Below, in pieces: positions 8,567 to 16,442 of a stretch of 64,000 bases of DNA. Numbering within the stretch: the first letter of the stretch is position 1; the number at the start of each line of letters is the position of its first letter. This stretch comes from JAHCIE01 sp034431435 (lineage in GTDB: Bacteria; Chloroflexota; Anaerolineae; Epilineales; JAHCIE01). Location: positions 124,001-188,000 of the forward strand of contig DAOUDG010000016.1 of NCBI GenBank assembly GCA_034431435.1, in the 5' to 3' direction. Made by a program: the position numbers and the translations under genes. The notes beneath the pieces are model-generated. The model did no database searches and had not been told where the DNA came from. It worked only from the letters and a program-made list of their open reading frames with translations.

Positions 8567-10177
8567 ATGACCGATTATACGCCCGACGCACGCGAGAAGG
8601 CGCTCGCGTTGCCGTCGTTGCTGCCGCCGCAGCTCCTTGTCCGCGAGCTGGCCTGCTTCGCCGTCGCGTTTGTCGGCGCTCTTCTCCTCTATGTGCCGTT
8701 CCTATCGATTCAGTTCGATGTCAATGGGATCATCGAAGCCCAGGCGGTGGAGCGCGGCGGAACGTTCCTGTTCTCCCCTAATCGGCTGTTGTATCGAGCC
8801 ATAGGAGCGCTGGGGTACGAGCTGGCGCTACGGAGTTCCGGCCCATCGTTGCCGCTGTTGCAGTTCCTGAGCGCGTTCCTGTCGAGCGTAGCCATCGCGG
8901 TGTTCTGCGTCGTGGCTTTTCGGCTCACGAAGAGCATGACCGCATCGCTCTGGGCCACGGCCCTGTTGGCGACATCGTGGTCGTTCTGGGCCTACAGCAC
9001 CGATGCCTATTACATCACCCCGGCCGCGCTGGCCATCTTCTGCGCCCTGGCGCTGCTCATTCCAGCGACGACCAGCCTGCGAGCAGCCATCGGCGCGGCG
9101 GTGTTTGTCAGTGTGGGTATCCTGTTGTGGCAGGCCAACATCTTCGCCATTCCCTTGTGCCTCGGCCTCCTGCTCTTCTACGCGCCGCGCCGCGCCCGAC
9201 GCCGACGGCGGACAAACGCTCTGGCCTTCCTGGTGGTCGTCGGCGGCCTGACCGCAGCCAGCTATCTCACCGTGGCGGTCGCTGTCCATGGCCTCGGTGA
9301 TGGGAAGGCGCTGCTCGACTGGCTGCTATCCCACGGCAGCGATGAATTCGGTCGCCCGCCGATCTGGGGCGTCTGGTCCCTCGACCGGGTCCCGGCCGCC
9401 GCCGTGGCGGCCATCTCTAGCTGGATTCCCGTGTGGGATGGTCTGGGCTTGAGGAAGTTAGCCCAGGGTCAGTTCCAGCTGCACAAGCTCGTCCCCCAGC
9501 TCTCCCTGGTCTCGCTGGGTATGCTGGCTGCCCTCCTGAGCCACGAGCCTACCCGCTGGAAACCAGCGCGCCCCGAATGGCGGCGGCTGGGGTGGCTGCT
9601 ACTGGCCGGCTATCTTCTCTATATGCCCTTCGTGGTGTGGTGGGATCCGGCTCCCAAGTGGTTCGTCATCCCCAACGCCTTCCTGGTGTTGGGCGCCGCC
9701 CTCATGCTGTCCAGGCGCCTGCACCGCAGGAATCCAGGCCCCGTGTTCTTGTACGCCAGCCTGGTCGCCATCGTCGCGGCGGCCAACTTCACCACCTCCG
9801 TGTATCCGCGTCACACCATGTCCGGCCCGGAGATTCCCGTCGCGGAGTGCTTTGTGCAGGCGACCACGCCGCAGGATGCGCTGGTCCCGCTCGACTGGGC
9901 CTGGACGGAGTACGCGACGTATCTGTTTGGCTATCAAGGCAGGATCCTCGGACTCCCGCCGAATCTATCGGCCGTAGGCCCTATCCGCGCCGCCATCGAG
10001 AGCGCTGAGAGGTCCGGCGGCAGTGTGTACGTTGTGGACAGGCGCGACGCCCCGGCCGACGTCAAGCAGCGCATCCGTGACACCGGCTATGCGCTCGATG
10101 CCGTCCTGGTGTTTGAGCACGAGCCTGCCTTCTCGTGTGGCGACATACACTTTTCGCGGTTACGAGCCACTCCCTAG
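8567..10177 (+). CDS. Polytopic membrane protein, GT-C-like
   Basis: 536 residues with about ten to twelve hydrophobic segments, ending in a soluble tail of ~120 residues. The first external loop after TM1 contains the acidic/aromatic pattern common in PMT/ArnT-like GT-C proteins, but I do not see a clear catalytic DE or DD motif there (FDVNGIIEAQAVERGG). The start ATG 8567 follows a G-rich stretch. The neighbours are a radical SAM enzyme upstream and a GT2 enzyme downstream. It is most likely a lipid-linked-sugar-dependent glycosyltransferase or an uncharacterised membrane protein of the locus. Confidence 0.6.
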   Translation: MTDYTPDAREKALALPSLLPPQLLVRELACFAVAFVGALLLYVPFLSIQFDVNGIIEAQAVERGGTFLFSPNRLLYRAIGALGYELALRSSGPSLPLLQFLSAFLSSVAIAVFCVVAFRLTKSMTASLWATALLATSWSFWAYSTDAYYITPAALAIFCALALLIPATTSLRAAIGAAVFVSVGILLWQANIFAIPLCLGLLLFYAPRRARRRRRTNALAFLVVVGGLTAASYLTVAVAVHGLGDGKALLDWLLSHGSDEFGRPPIWGVWSLDRVPAAAVAAISSWIPVWDGLGLRKLAQGQFQLHKLVPQLSLVSLGMLAALLSHEPTRWKPARPEWRRLGWLLLAGYLLYMPFVVWWDPAPKWFVIPNAFLVLGAALMLSRRLHRRNPGPVFLYASLVAIVAAANFTTSVYPRHTMSGPEIPVAECFVQATTPQDALVPLDWAWTEYATYLFGYQGRILGLPPNLSAVGPIRAAIESAERSGGSVYVVDRRDAPADVKQRIRDTGYALDAVLVFEHEPAFSCGDIHFSRLRATP

Positions 10178-10225
10178 CGCCACTCGCGCCCGGCCCTGAA
10201 GTATCCTGGCGCCACCCCCTAGCGC
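10166..10225 (+). repeat. 15-bp direct repeat across a stop codon
   Basis: GCCACTCCCTAGCGC (10166-10180) and GCCACCCCCTAGCGC (10211-10225) match at 14 of 15 positions, 45 bp apart. The first copy includes the stop codon of the membrane protein gene. It may be a small slippage duplication. Confidence 0.5.
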
Positions 10226-10478
10226 GCCGTCCGTGTCAGCCCGGAACGCCTCCAGCAGGCGCGCCGGGCAGGCGCGGGCGGGGAGAGCGGGACAGATGCG
10301 CGTGAGCCCATTCGTCCCCCCCGGTGGGTTCACATCCCCCTGGACGTCTGTCCCGCACCTCTCCCCTTAGCCCCCGCCTCATCTGACTTTGCTGCTGGTT
10401 CCCGGTCGGTTGCGCCGCGCTGGCTTGACTGGCCCCCAAGACACTCCTGACCCCCGTGAGACCCTGGAGTTACGCACT
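10178..10478 (+). other. 301-bp intergenic gap inside the glycan locus
   Basis: This is the longest gap within the locus. It holds one copy of a 15-bp direct repeat and the large imperfect inverted repeat at 10271-10378. An in-frame extension of the next gene back to 10389 exists but has no protein-like character. I see no clear promoter. The gap may mark a transcription control point. Confidence 0.5.
10271..10378 (+). repeat. 108-nt nested inverted repeat
   Basis: Arm GGGGAGAG (10280-10287) pairs with CTCTCCCC (10359-10366). CGGGACAGA (10288-10296) pairs with TCTGTCCCG (10347-10355). Outside these, GGCGCGGGC (10271-10279) pairs with GCCCCCGCC (10370-10378) with one mismatch. The right arm has two 3-nt bulges. 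Inside the loop, GTGAGCCCA (10302-10310) pairs with TGGGTTCAC (10325-10333) with one G-U pair. This makes a long rod with a second internal hairpin. No U-tract follows, so it does not look like an ordinary intrinsic terminator. Confidence 0.65.
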
Positions 10479-11252
10479 ATGGACCTCTCGATCATCGTCC
10501 CGTGCTACAACGAAGCCGAGAACACCGACAAGCTGCGGCGCGAACTATTCCCCGTCCTGGCGGAACTGGCGCACGGGGGCAAGGTCGAACTGCTGCTGGT
10601 GGATGATGGCAGCACGGATCGTACCCTGGACGCCCTGGAGTCCCTTCTCGACGCGCCAGAGATGGGAGGGGTGGAAGCGCGGATACTGCGCCACGCCACG
10701 AACCGTGGCCTGGGCGCAGCGCTCCGAACGGGGTTCGGCGCAGCGCGAGGCAGCGTCATCGTCACGACCGACAGCGACGGCACGTATCGCTTCACCGAGA
10801 TCCCAACCCTGCTGCGCTATATCGATGATGGGGCCGACCTCGTCACAGCGTCGCCCTATCACCCGCAAGGGGGCGTGGAGGGTGTGCCTGCCTACCGTCT
10901 CGTCCTCAGCCGTGGCTCGTCGCTCCTGTACCGGCTCACGGTCAACCCGCGGATTCACACCTACACCGCCCTCTTCCGCGCCTATCGCCGCCGCGTCATC
11001 GACACCATCCCCTTCGAGTCGGATGGCTTCCTGGCCGGCACAGAACTACTCGTCAAGGCTTCGCTGGCTGGCTACCGTGTCGTGGAGTGCCCCGCCGTGC
11101 TCCACGTGCGGCAATATGGCGCGTCGAAGGCCAAGATCGCGCGTACCATTCGCGCCCACCTCGGCTTCCAGAGCCGTATCGTGTTGGGCCGCCTGAATGT
11201 GCCCTCGGCCGCCGACGTTCGACCGTCCCTGGGAGGTGAGAAATGGGCGTAG
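10479..11252 (+). CDS. GT2 glycosyltransferase (DPM1-like, soluble)
   Basis: A 257-residue GT-A fold enzyme. It begins MDLSIIVPCYNEAENTDKL and contains ELLLVDDGSTDRT and VTTDSDGTYRFTEIP (the DxD motif). The sequence resembles dolichol/polyprenyl-phosphate mannose synthases without the C-terminal membrane part. I chose ATG 10479 because conservation starts there; upstream codons back to 10389 are not protein-like. The next gene encodes an SMR-type small membrane protein, a pairing seen for sugar-phosphate-lipid synthesis and flipping (ArnC/ArnEF-like, GtrB/GtrA-like). The donor sugar is unknown. Confidence 0.85.
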   Translation: MDLSIIVPCYNEAENTDKLRRELFPVLAELAHGGKVELLLVDDGSTDRTLDALESLLDAPEMGGVEARILRHATNRGLGAALRTGFGAARGSVIVTTDSDGTYRFTEIPTLLRYIDDGADLVTASPYHPQGGVEGVPAYRLVLSRGSSLLYRLTVNPRIHTYTALFRAYRRRVIDTIPFESDGFLAGTELLVKASLAGYRVVECPAVLHVRQYGASKAKIARTIRAHLGFQSRIVLGRLNVPSAADVRPSLGGEKWA

Positions 11253-11284
11253 TTGGCAACGCGCTGGCGCGCGGGAGGTCTCGT

Positions 11285-11653
11285 ATGTCGATTGCAATCG
11301 CGTATATCCTGGTCGCCGTCGTGGCGAGCGCGGTCGGTCAGATCCTGCTGAAGAAGGGCATGGTGAGCCTGGGCGCAGTCACGCTGTCCGTGGCTGATCT
11401 ACCTGGCACCGTCTGGCGCATCGGCACCAACCCCTATGTCTTCATCGGGCTGCTGGTGTACGTGACCGGCACCCTGTTCTGGCTGTCCGCCCTGTCCCGC
11501 GTGGACCTCAGCTACGCCTACCCCTTCGCCAGTCTCAGCTACATCGTCATGCTGGCGGCGGGCTGGCAGATCTTCAACGAGGACATCAGCCCCTTGCGCC
11601 TGATGGGGACGTTCGTAGTGGGTCTGGGCGTGCTCCTTATCGCCAGAAGCTAG
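11285..11653 (+). CDS. Small SMR/EamA-like membrane protein (possible lipid-sugar flippase subunit)
   Basis: 122 residues with four hydrophobic helices. The N-terminal helix ends VGQILLKKGM and helix 3 contains SYAYPFASLSYIVML, a pattern of EmrE/ArnE/ArnF-type proteins. Such proteins flip undecaprenyl-phosphate-linked sugars or export small cations. Directly after a DPM1-like GT2, the flippase role is favoured. I chose ATG 11285, preceded by GGGAGGT; ATG 11243 in the same frame (with its own AGGTGA) would add a 14-residue polar extension and overlap the previous gene. Confidence 0.72.
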   Translation: MSIAIAYILVAVVASAVGQILLKKGMVSLGAVTLSVADLPGTVWRIGTNPYVFIGLLVYVTGTLFWLSALSRVDLSYAYPFASLSYIVMLAAGWQIFNEDISPLRLMGTFVVGLGVLLIARS

Positions 11654-11680
11654 CCTGCATCTGCGAGAGACGGAGGAAAG

Positions 11681-12817
11681 ATGAAGATTCTGTCTATCGT
11701 CGGGGCGCGGCCCGAGTTCATCCAGGCGGCGCCGGTGAGCCTGGCTCTACGCGGCGAGCACCGCGAGATTCTGGTCCACACCGGCCAGCACTACGACTAC
11801 CTGATGTCGCAGACCTTCTTCGATGAGTTGGGCATTCCCGCGCCCGACTACAACCTCGAAGTAGGGTCTGGCTCCCATGCCGGTCAGACGGCGCAGATGA
11901 TGACGCGGTTGGAACCCGTCGTGCGCGATGAGCAGCCCGACCTGGTCATCGTGCGCGGCGACACCAACTCGACCCTGGCGGGCGCGCTGGTCGCCGCCAA
12001 GCTCGGCATCCCCACCGCCCACATCGAGGCGGGGGAGCGCAGTTTCGACCGCTCGATGCCCGAAGAGATCAATCGCCTCCTCACCGATTCCGTGTCCAGC
12101 CTGCTCTTCTGCGCCAGCCAGACGGCGGCGTGGCGGCTCGTGGCGGGGGGCGCGACGGATGTGCACTGGGTCGGGGACGTCATGTTGGACGCCTGCCAAC
12201 GCTATCTGCCCATCGCCCGCCGTACCTCCACGCTTCTGGAGCGCCTGGGCCTGCTCGATAGCGAGTACAGCCTGGTGACGATTCACCGCGCCGCCAACAC
12301 CGACTCACGTGACCGCCTTGCCCAGATCGTGCAGGCCCTGAACCAGTGCGGCGAGGCGGTGGTCTTCCCCGTCCATCCTCGCACCCGGCATGCTCTCGAC
12401 AGCCTCCCGGCGCGCTTCGGGCCTCACGTGCGCCTCATCGAGCCGGTCGGCTATCTGGATATGATGGCGTTGGAGGCCCATGCGCGGCTCATCGCCACCG
12501 ACTCCGGCGGCGTGCAGCGCGAGGCCTACTTCCTCGGAACGCCCTGCCTGACCCTCCGTGACGAGACCGAATGGACCGAGACGGTCACGGCCGGCTGGAA
12601 CCGGCTGGTCGGCGTCGACCCCGGAGCGATTCTTGAGGCGTGGCGCTCCTTTGTGCCACCGGCCGAGCGCCCACCTATCTTCGGCAACGGCACGGCTGGG
12701 GCGCGCATCGCCGCCGTGCTCAGCGCGTGGACGCCGTCCCATCGTGTCGCCGCCAGCGCGATCGAGGTCAACGGCCACTTCGCGCCAGCCCCCTTGCGAG
12801 GCGACGTATGGAAGTAG
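11681..12817 (+). CDS. wecB: UDP-N-acetylglucosamine 2-epimerase (non-hydrolysing)
   Basis: A 378-residue enzyme with the family's standard segments: SIVGARPEFIQAAPV at the N-terminus, VHTGQHYDYLMSQTFF, RGDTNSTLAGALVA, HIEAGERSFDRSMPEEINR and the late TDSGGVQREAYFLGTPCLTLR. WecB converts UDP-GlcNAc to UDP-ManNAc, a precursor of glycan repeat units. The start ATG 11681 follows GACGGAGGAAAG. The length is normal for the family. The stop lies ten bases inside the next gene. No UDP-ManNAc dehydrogenase (WecC) was seen in the window. Confidence 0.93.
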   Translation: MKILSIVGARPEFIQAAPVSLALRGEHREILVHTGQHYDYLMSQTFFDELGIPAPDYNLEVGSGSHAGQTAQMMTRLEPVVRDEQPDLVIVRGDTNSTLAGALVAAKLGIPTAHIEAGERSFDRSMPEEINRLLTDSVSSLLFCASQTAAWRLVAGGATDVHWVGDVMLDACQRYLPIARRTSTLLERLGLLDSEYSLVTIHRAANTDSRDRLAQIVQALNQCGEAVVFPVHPRTRHALDSLPARFGPHVRLIEPVGYLDMMALEAHARLIATDSGGVQREAYFLGTPCLTLRDETEWTETVTAGWNRLVGVDPGAILEAWRSFVPPAERPPIFGNGTAGARIAAVLSAWTPSHRVAASAIEVNGHFAPAPLRGDVWK

Positions 12818-14190
12818 CCATCATCGGCGGCGGCATCATGGGCGTGACGCTGGGCTACCACCTGGCGCAGCGCGGCGTAAGCGTCGACATCTTCGAGGCA
12901 TCGCCCGTCGCGGGCGGCCTGGCCGGCCCCATGACCTTGCCCGACGGGACGGCCATCGACCGCTTCTATCACGCCATCCTGTCCAGCGACAGCCACCTGG
13001 CCCGCTTGTGCACAGAGCTTGGCATTGCCGACCAGTTGCGATTCCGCGAGACGCGCATGGGCTTCTACCGTCAAGGCGCGATCTACTCGATGAACAACAT
13101 CGCCGAGTTCCTGCGCTTTCCGCTGCTCAACCCGCTGGACCGCGTGCGCCTCGGCTTCACCGTCCTGGCCGCGCAACTGGTCCGCGACTGGCATCAGTTG
13201 GAGGATGTCAGCGTCGAAGACTGGCTCGTACGCCTCAGTGGCCGCCGCGCCTTCGACACCGTATGGCGGCCCATGCTCATGGCGAAGTTCGACGGCGGCT
13301 TCGAGGACACCCCGGCGACATACATCTGGTCGCGGCTGGTACGCATGAAGTCCACCCGCGAGGGCGCTAACCAGAAGGAGATGGCGGGCCACCTCATCGG
13401 CGGCTACATCACCCTCATCAACGCCCTGGTCGAGCGCATCCAGGCCAGTGGCGGCCGCCTGCACCTCAGCACGCCGGTGCGCGAGGTGGTCATCGAGAAC
13501 GGGCGGGCGGTGGGTGTGCGACTGGCCGACGGCGTGCGCCGTTTCGACGCCGTGGCCGTCACGATGCAGGCCCCCATCTTCCAGCGCCTGATCCCTGGCG
13601 CAGCCGAAGACTATCGCGCCTTCCTGGGCCAGACCGAGTACCTGGGCATCGTCTGCCCCGTCGTCGTCCTCGACCGACCTCTGACAGGCTATTGGACCCT
13701 CAACATCACCGACGAGAGTGTCCCTTTCACCGGCGTGATCGAGACGACTGCCTATATCGACCCCCAGTACGTCGGCGGTCATCACCTGGTCTACCTGCCC
13801 AAGTACACCGCCCCCGGCAGCCCGTGGCAGCAGAAGACCGACGCCGAGATTCAGGAACTATGGCTGGCGAGCCTGGAGCGCATGTTCCCACGCTTCACCC
13901 GCGACCAGGTGCGCTACTTCCTGGTCCATCGCGAACGCTACGTCGAGCCGCTGCACCGCCTCAACGGCACGGATGCCATCCCCGGCGTCCAGACGCCCAT
14001 CGCCGGCCTGACCCTGTGCACGACCGCCCAGATCTACCCCGCCCTCACCAACGGCGAATCCGTTACCCGTCACGCTGAGAGCGCCGCCGAGCTGCTGCTG
14101 GACGGCCTCATGTCCCGCCGCTCGGTCGCCGACAGTGTCGCCATATCGACGCCGGTTGCGCCCCTGGACAGCGTCGCGGTCACGCGGTAG
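12808..14190 (+). CDS. NAD(P)/FAD-dependent oxidoreductase (amine-oxidase/UGM-like)
   Basis: 460 residues. The N-terminal dinucleotide-binding motif is VAIIGGGIMGVTLGYHLAQRG, read here as residues 3-23 with G-x-G-x-x-G-like spacing, followed by an acidic strand end (DIFEASPVAGG). The C-terminal part has the second FAD-contacting region (GLTLCTTAQIYPALTNGES). Relatives include protoporphyrinogen-oxidase-like flavoproteins found in polysaccharide loci, and the fold resembles UDP-galactopyranose mutase. ATG 12808 overlaps wecB by ten bases; the longer in-frame ORF from 12640 lies within wecB and is not protein-like. The substrate is unknown. Confidence 0.78.
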   Translation: MEVAIIGGGIMGVTLGYHLAQRGVSVDIFEASPVAGGLAGPMTLPDGTAIDRFYHAILSSDSHLARLCTELGIADQLRFRETRMGFYRQGAIYSMNNIAEFLRFPLLNPLDRVRLGFTVLAAQLVRDWHQLEDVSVEDWLVRLSGRRAFDTVWRPMLMAKFDGGFEDTPATYIWSRLVRMKSTREGANQKEMAGHLIGGYITLINALVERIQASGGRLHLSTPVREVVIENGRAVGVRLADGVRRFDAVAVTMQAPIFQRLIPGAAEDYRAFLGQTEYLGIVCPVVVLDRPLTGYWTLNITDESVPFTGVIETTAYIDPQYVGGHHLVYLPKYTAPGSPWQQKTDAEIQELWLASLERMFPRFTRDQVRYFLVHRERYVEPLHRLNGTDAIPGVQTPIAGLTLCTTAQIYPALTNGESVTRHAESAAELLLDGLMSRRSVADSVAISTPVAPLDSVAVTR

Positions 14191-14218
14191 TTGCGCCTCT
14201 TCACGGGACCTCATCGCC

Positions 14219-16435
14219 ATGCGCCTCAACATCCTGCCCCTATCCCTTCGGCTCGCAGCGGCGGCCGGGCTGGCCGTCCTGCTGCTGGCGCGGGGCGGCC
14301 CCCTGTCGGCGGCCAGCCCCTCCATATGCGATAATCCGCCCAATCCTGTCGTGGCGGAGAATTGTCGCCCTGGCGCGGCCGACTGGGCCGTGACGCGACC
14401 GCTCGGCGACATCGAGGGCTTCGCCTCGCCCACGAGTGTCGCACCTGGCGAAACGCTTCAGTTCCGTGTCAATACCGATGCGCCGACGTTCAACCTGGAT
14501 ATCTATCGCACGGGCTACTACGGAGGCGCCGGCGCGCGCCTGGTCGACAGCATCACCGATCTACCCGGCCAGGTGCAGCCCGATTGCCGCACCGACTCAA
14601 GCCTGGGCCTCACGAGTTGCGCCAACTGGTCGCCCTCCCACACCCTGACAGTGCCCAGCGACTGGACAAGCGGCATCTACCTTGCCCGGCTCACGCGGCC
14701 CGATACCGGCGGCCAGGCGCATATGACGTTCGTCGTGCGCGACGACGCGCGCCAGGCATCCATCTTCTACCCGCTGGCGCTCACGACGTACCAGGCCTAC
14801 AACTGGTTCGGCGGCAAGTCGCTCTACAGCGTCTCCAGTGGGGCCTGCCGCACCGTCGCCGAAGCGCCACGCGCTGTCAAGGTGTCCCTCGACCGCCCGC
14901 TGGCTTTGTCTGTGCCCTACTTCAACACCTACGAGTGGGCCGACTTCCCGATGGTCTACTGGCTGGAGAGTCAGGGCTACGACGTGAGCTATGGGACGAG
15001 CCTGGACGTCCATCAGGCGGGTAAGGCGGGCGCGCCCAACTCCCTCTTGCAGCATCAGGTCATCCTCATCGCGGGCCATGACGAGTACTGGTCGGGTGAG
15101 ATGCGCGATGCCATGATGGCGGCGCGCGACGCGGGGGTGAATCTCGCCTTCCTGTCGTCGAACGTCAGCTACTGGCGCATCCGATTTGAGCCAGACCCCT
15201 GGACCGGCGAGGCGGACCGCGTCGTGGTGACCTACAAGACGACGGAGAGCGGCAACCCTGACCCCAGTGGTGTCCCGACCGGAACGTGGCGCGACCCAGA
15301 GGGGGCGAACGACCCGGAGAATGAACTCGTCGGCATCCAGTATGTGGGCGACAATGACATCCGCTTCTTCCCGCTCCGCGTGACGGCTGAGCATGCTGCC
15401 GACCGGCTGTACCGCCATACCGACTTGCAGACCATGCCCCCCGGCACGTATGCCGACATCGGCCGACACATTATTGGTTGGGAGTGGGACGCGATCACCG
15501 ACAACGGGCACACGCCCGACGGCATCAGTATCCTGGCCGAGACACCAGTCTTTGGCAGTTTGCTGACCGATTACGGCGGCGCCTACGAGTTGGGCACAAC
15601 CGCCAGTCACGTCACCCGCTATGTGGCCCCCAGCGGCGCCCTGGTATTTGCGGCGGGCACCAACCTGTGGCCGTGGGGGCTGGCGCTGGTCGAGCCGGAT
15701 AGCCGCCTGCAACAGATCACGGTCAATCTCCTGGCTGACATGGGAGTCCAGCCCGCGACACCGGCGCGTCATATCCAGCTCGATGACGCGCCCGCCGAGA
15801 GTGGTGAGTCCACTCTGGCCGAGGACGCGGCGGCGGGGGCAGCGGCCAGCGTTGGCCGCGCTATTCGGGATGCCCTGGCCTCGATGGACCTTGATATGAC
15901 CGCCCAGGGCGAAGAGGCCAGTTCTTCCACGGCCGCCCGCCCCATGCCCGCGCCGGGTGGGCCGACGCTATCGCCCGCCCGCACCTCTATCGTCGGCGAC
16001 GCAGCGACCATAGAGTGGGAGACGGACGTCCCCAGCAGCGGTCAGGCCTGGATCTGGCGGGAGAAGGGGCGAGTCGACTGGAGTCTCGCGAACCTTGCCT
16101 TTGGGCAGCTGCCGAGCATCGGGGATGGCGCGCATGAGGCGCCCTCGCTCTCCCACTCCATAACTATCGATGGGCTGGACCCCAGCTCCACCTACTACTA
16201 TCAGATCGCCGCGACCGACGCCGACGCGCGCACCACAATCTCGGCGCCTACGGAGTTGCGCACCCCCAGGGGATCCGCGAAGGCCGAAGCCCAGCGGCTC
16301 CTGCGACCGGTCTATCAGCGCATCCGCTGCGAAATCCAGGCCGCTGGGCCGGCGCCGATTGGCATGTTCGTGATGGCTGCCTTGCTCTGCCTGGTTGCGG
16401 CTTCCTACGTGACGTACCAGCGATGGGCGCGGTGA
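14219..16435 (+). CDS. Secreted N,N-dimethylformamidase beta-subunit-like protein with fibronectin-like domain and C-terminal membrane anchor
   Basis: 738 residues. The start at ATG 14219 gives a clean signal peptide (MRLNILPLSLRLAAAAGLAV, then leader cleavage near LSAAS); the upstream in-frame ORF to 14135 overlaps the previous gene. The main region matches the DMFase large-subunit C-terminal family, with YRTGYYGGAGARLV, TYQAYNWFGGKSLY, YWLESQGYDVSYGTS and AGHDEYWSGEMRDAM. Residues ~580-700 form a fibronectin/purple-acid-phosphatase-like beta-sandwich (LDPSSTYYYQIAATD). A final hydrophobic helix and basic tail anchor it. In this family the same fold occurs in many uncharacterised surface proteins, so real formamidase activity is doubtful. 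It probably acts on the cell surface in connection with the glycan. Confidence 0.75.
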   Translation: MRLNILPLSLRLAAAAGLAVLLLARGGPLSAASPSICDNPPNPVVAENCRPGAADWAVTRPLGDIEGFASPTSVAPGETLQFRVNTDAPTFNLDIYRTGYYGGAGARLVDSITDLPGQVQPDCRTDSSLGLTSCANWSPSHTLTVPSDWTSGIYLARLTRPDTGGQAHMTFVVRDDARQASIFYPLALTTYQAYNWFGGKSLYSVSSGACRTVAEAPRAVKVSLDRPLALSVPYFNTYEWADFPMVYWLESQGYDVSYGTSLDVHQAGKAGAPNSLLQHQVILIAGHDEYWSGEMRDAMMAARDAGVNLAFLSSNVSYWRIRFEPDPWTGEADRVVVTYKTTESGNPDPSGVPTGTWRDPEGANDPENELVGIQYVGDNDIRFFPLRVTAEHAADRLYRHTDLQTMPPGTYADIGRHIIGWEWDAITDNGHTPDGISILAETPVFGSLLTDYGGAYELGTTASHVTRYVAPSGALVFAAGTNLWPWGLALVEPDSRLQQITVNLLADMGVQPATPARHIQLDDAPAESGESTLAEDAAAGAAASVGRAIRDALASMDLDMTAQGEEASSSTAARPMPAPGGPTLSPARTSIVGDAATIEWETDVPSSGQAWIWREKGRVDWSLANLAFGQLPSIGDGAHEAPSLSHSITIDGLDPSSTYYYQIAATDADARTTISAPTELRTPRGSAKAEAQRLLRPVYQRIRCEIQAAGPAPIGMFVMAALLCLVAASYVTYQRWAR

Positions 16436-16442
16436 GGTCTAC

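Noticed and set aside
12526..13785. 419-codon minus-strand open frame
   Set aside because: Antisense shadow of wecB and the FAD oxidoreductase; its open length is a by-product of high GC codon bias.
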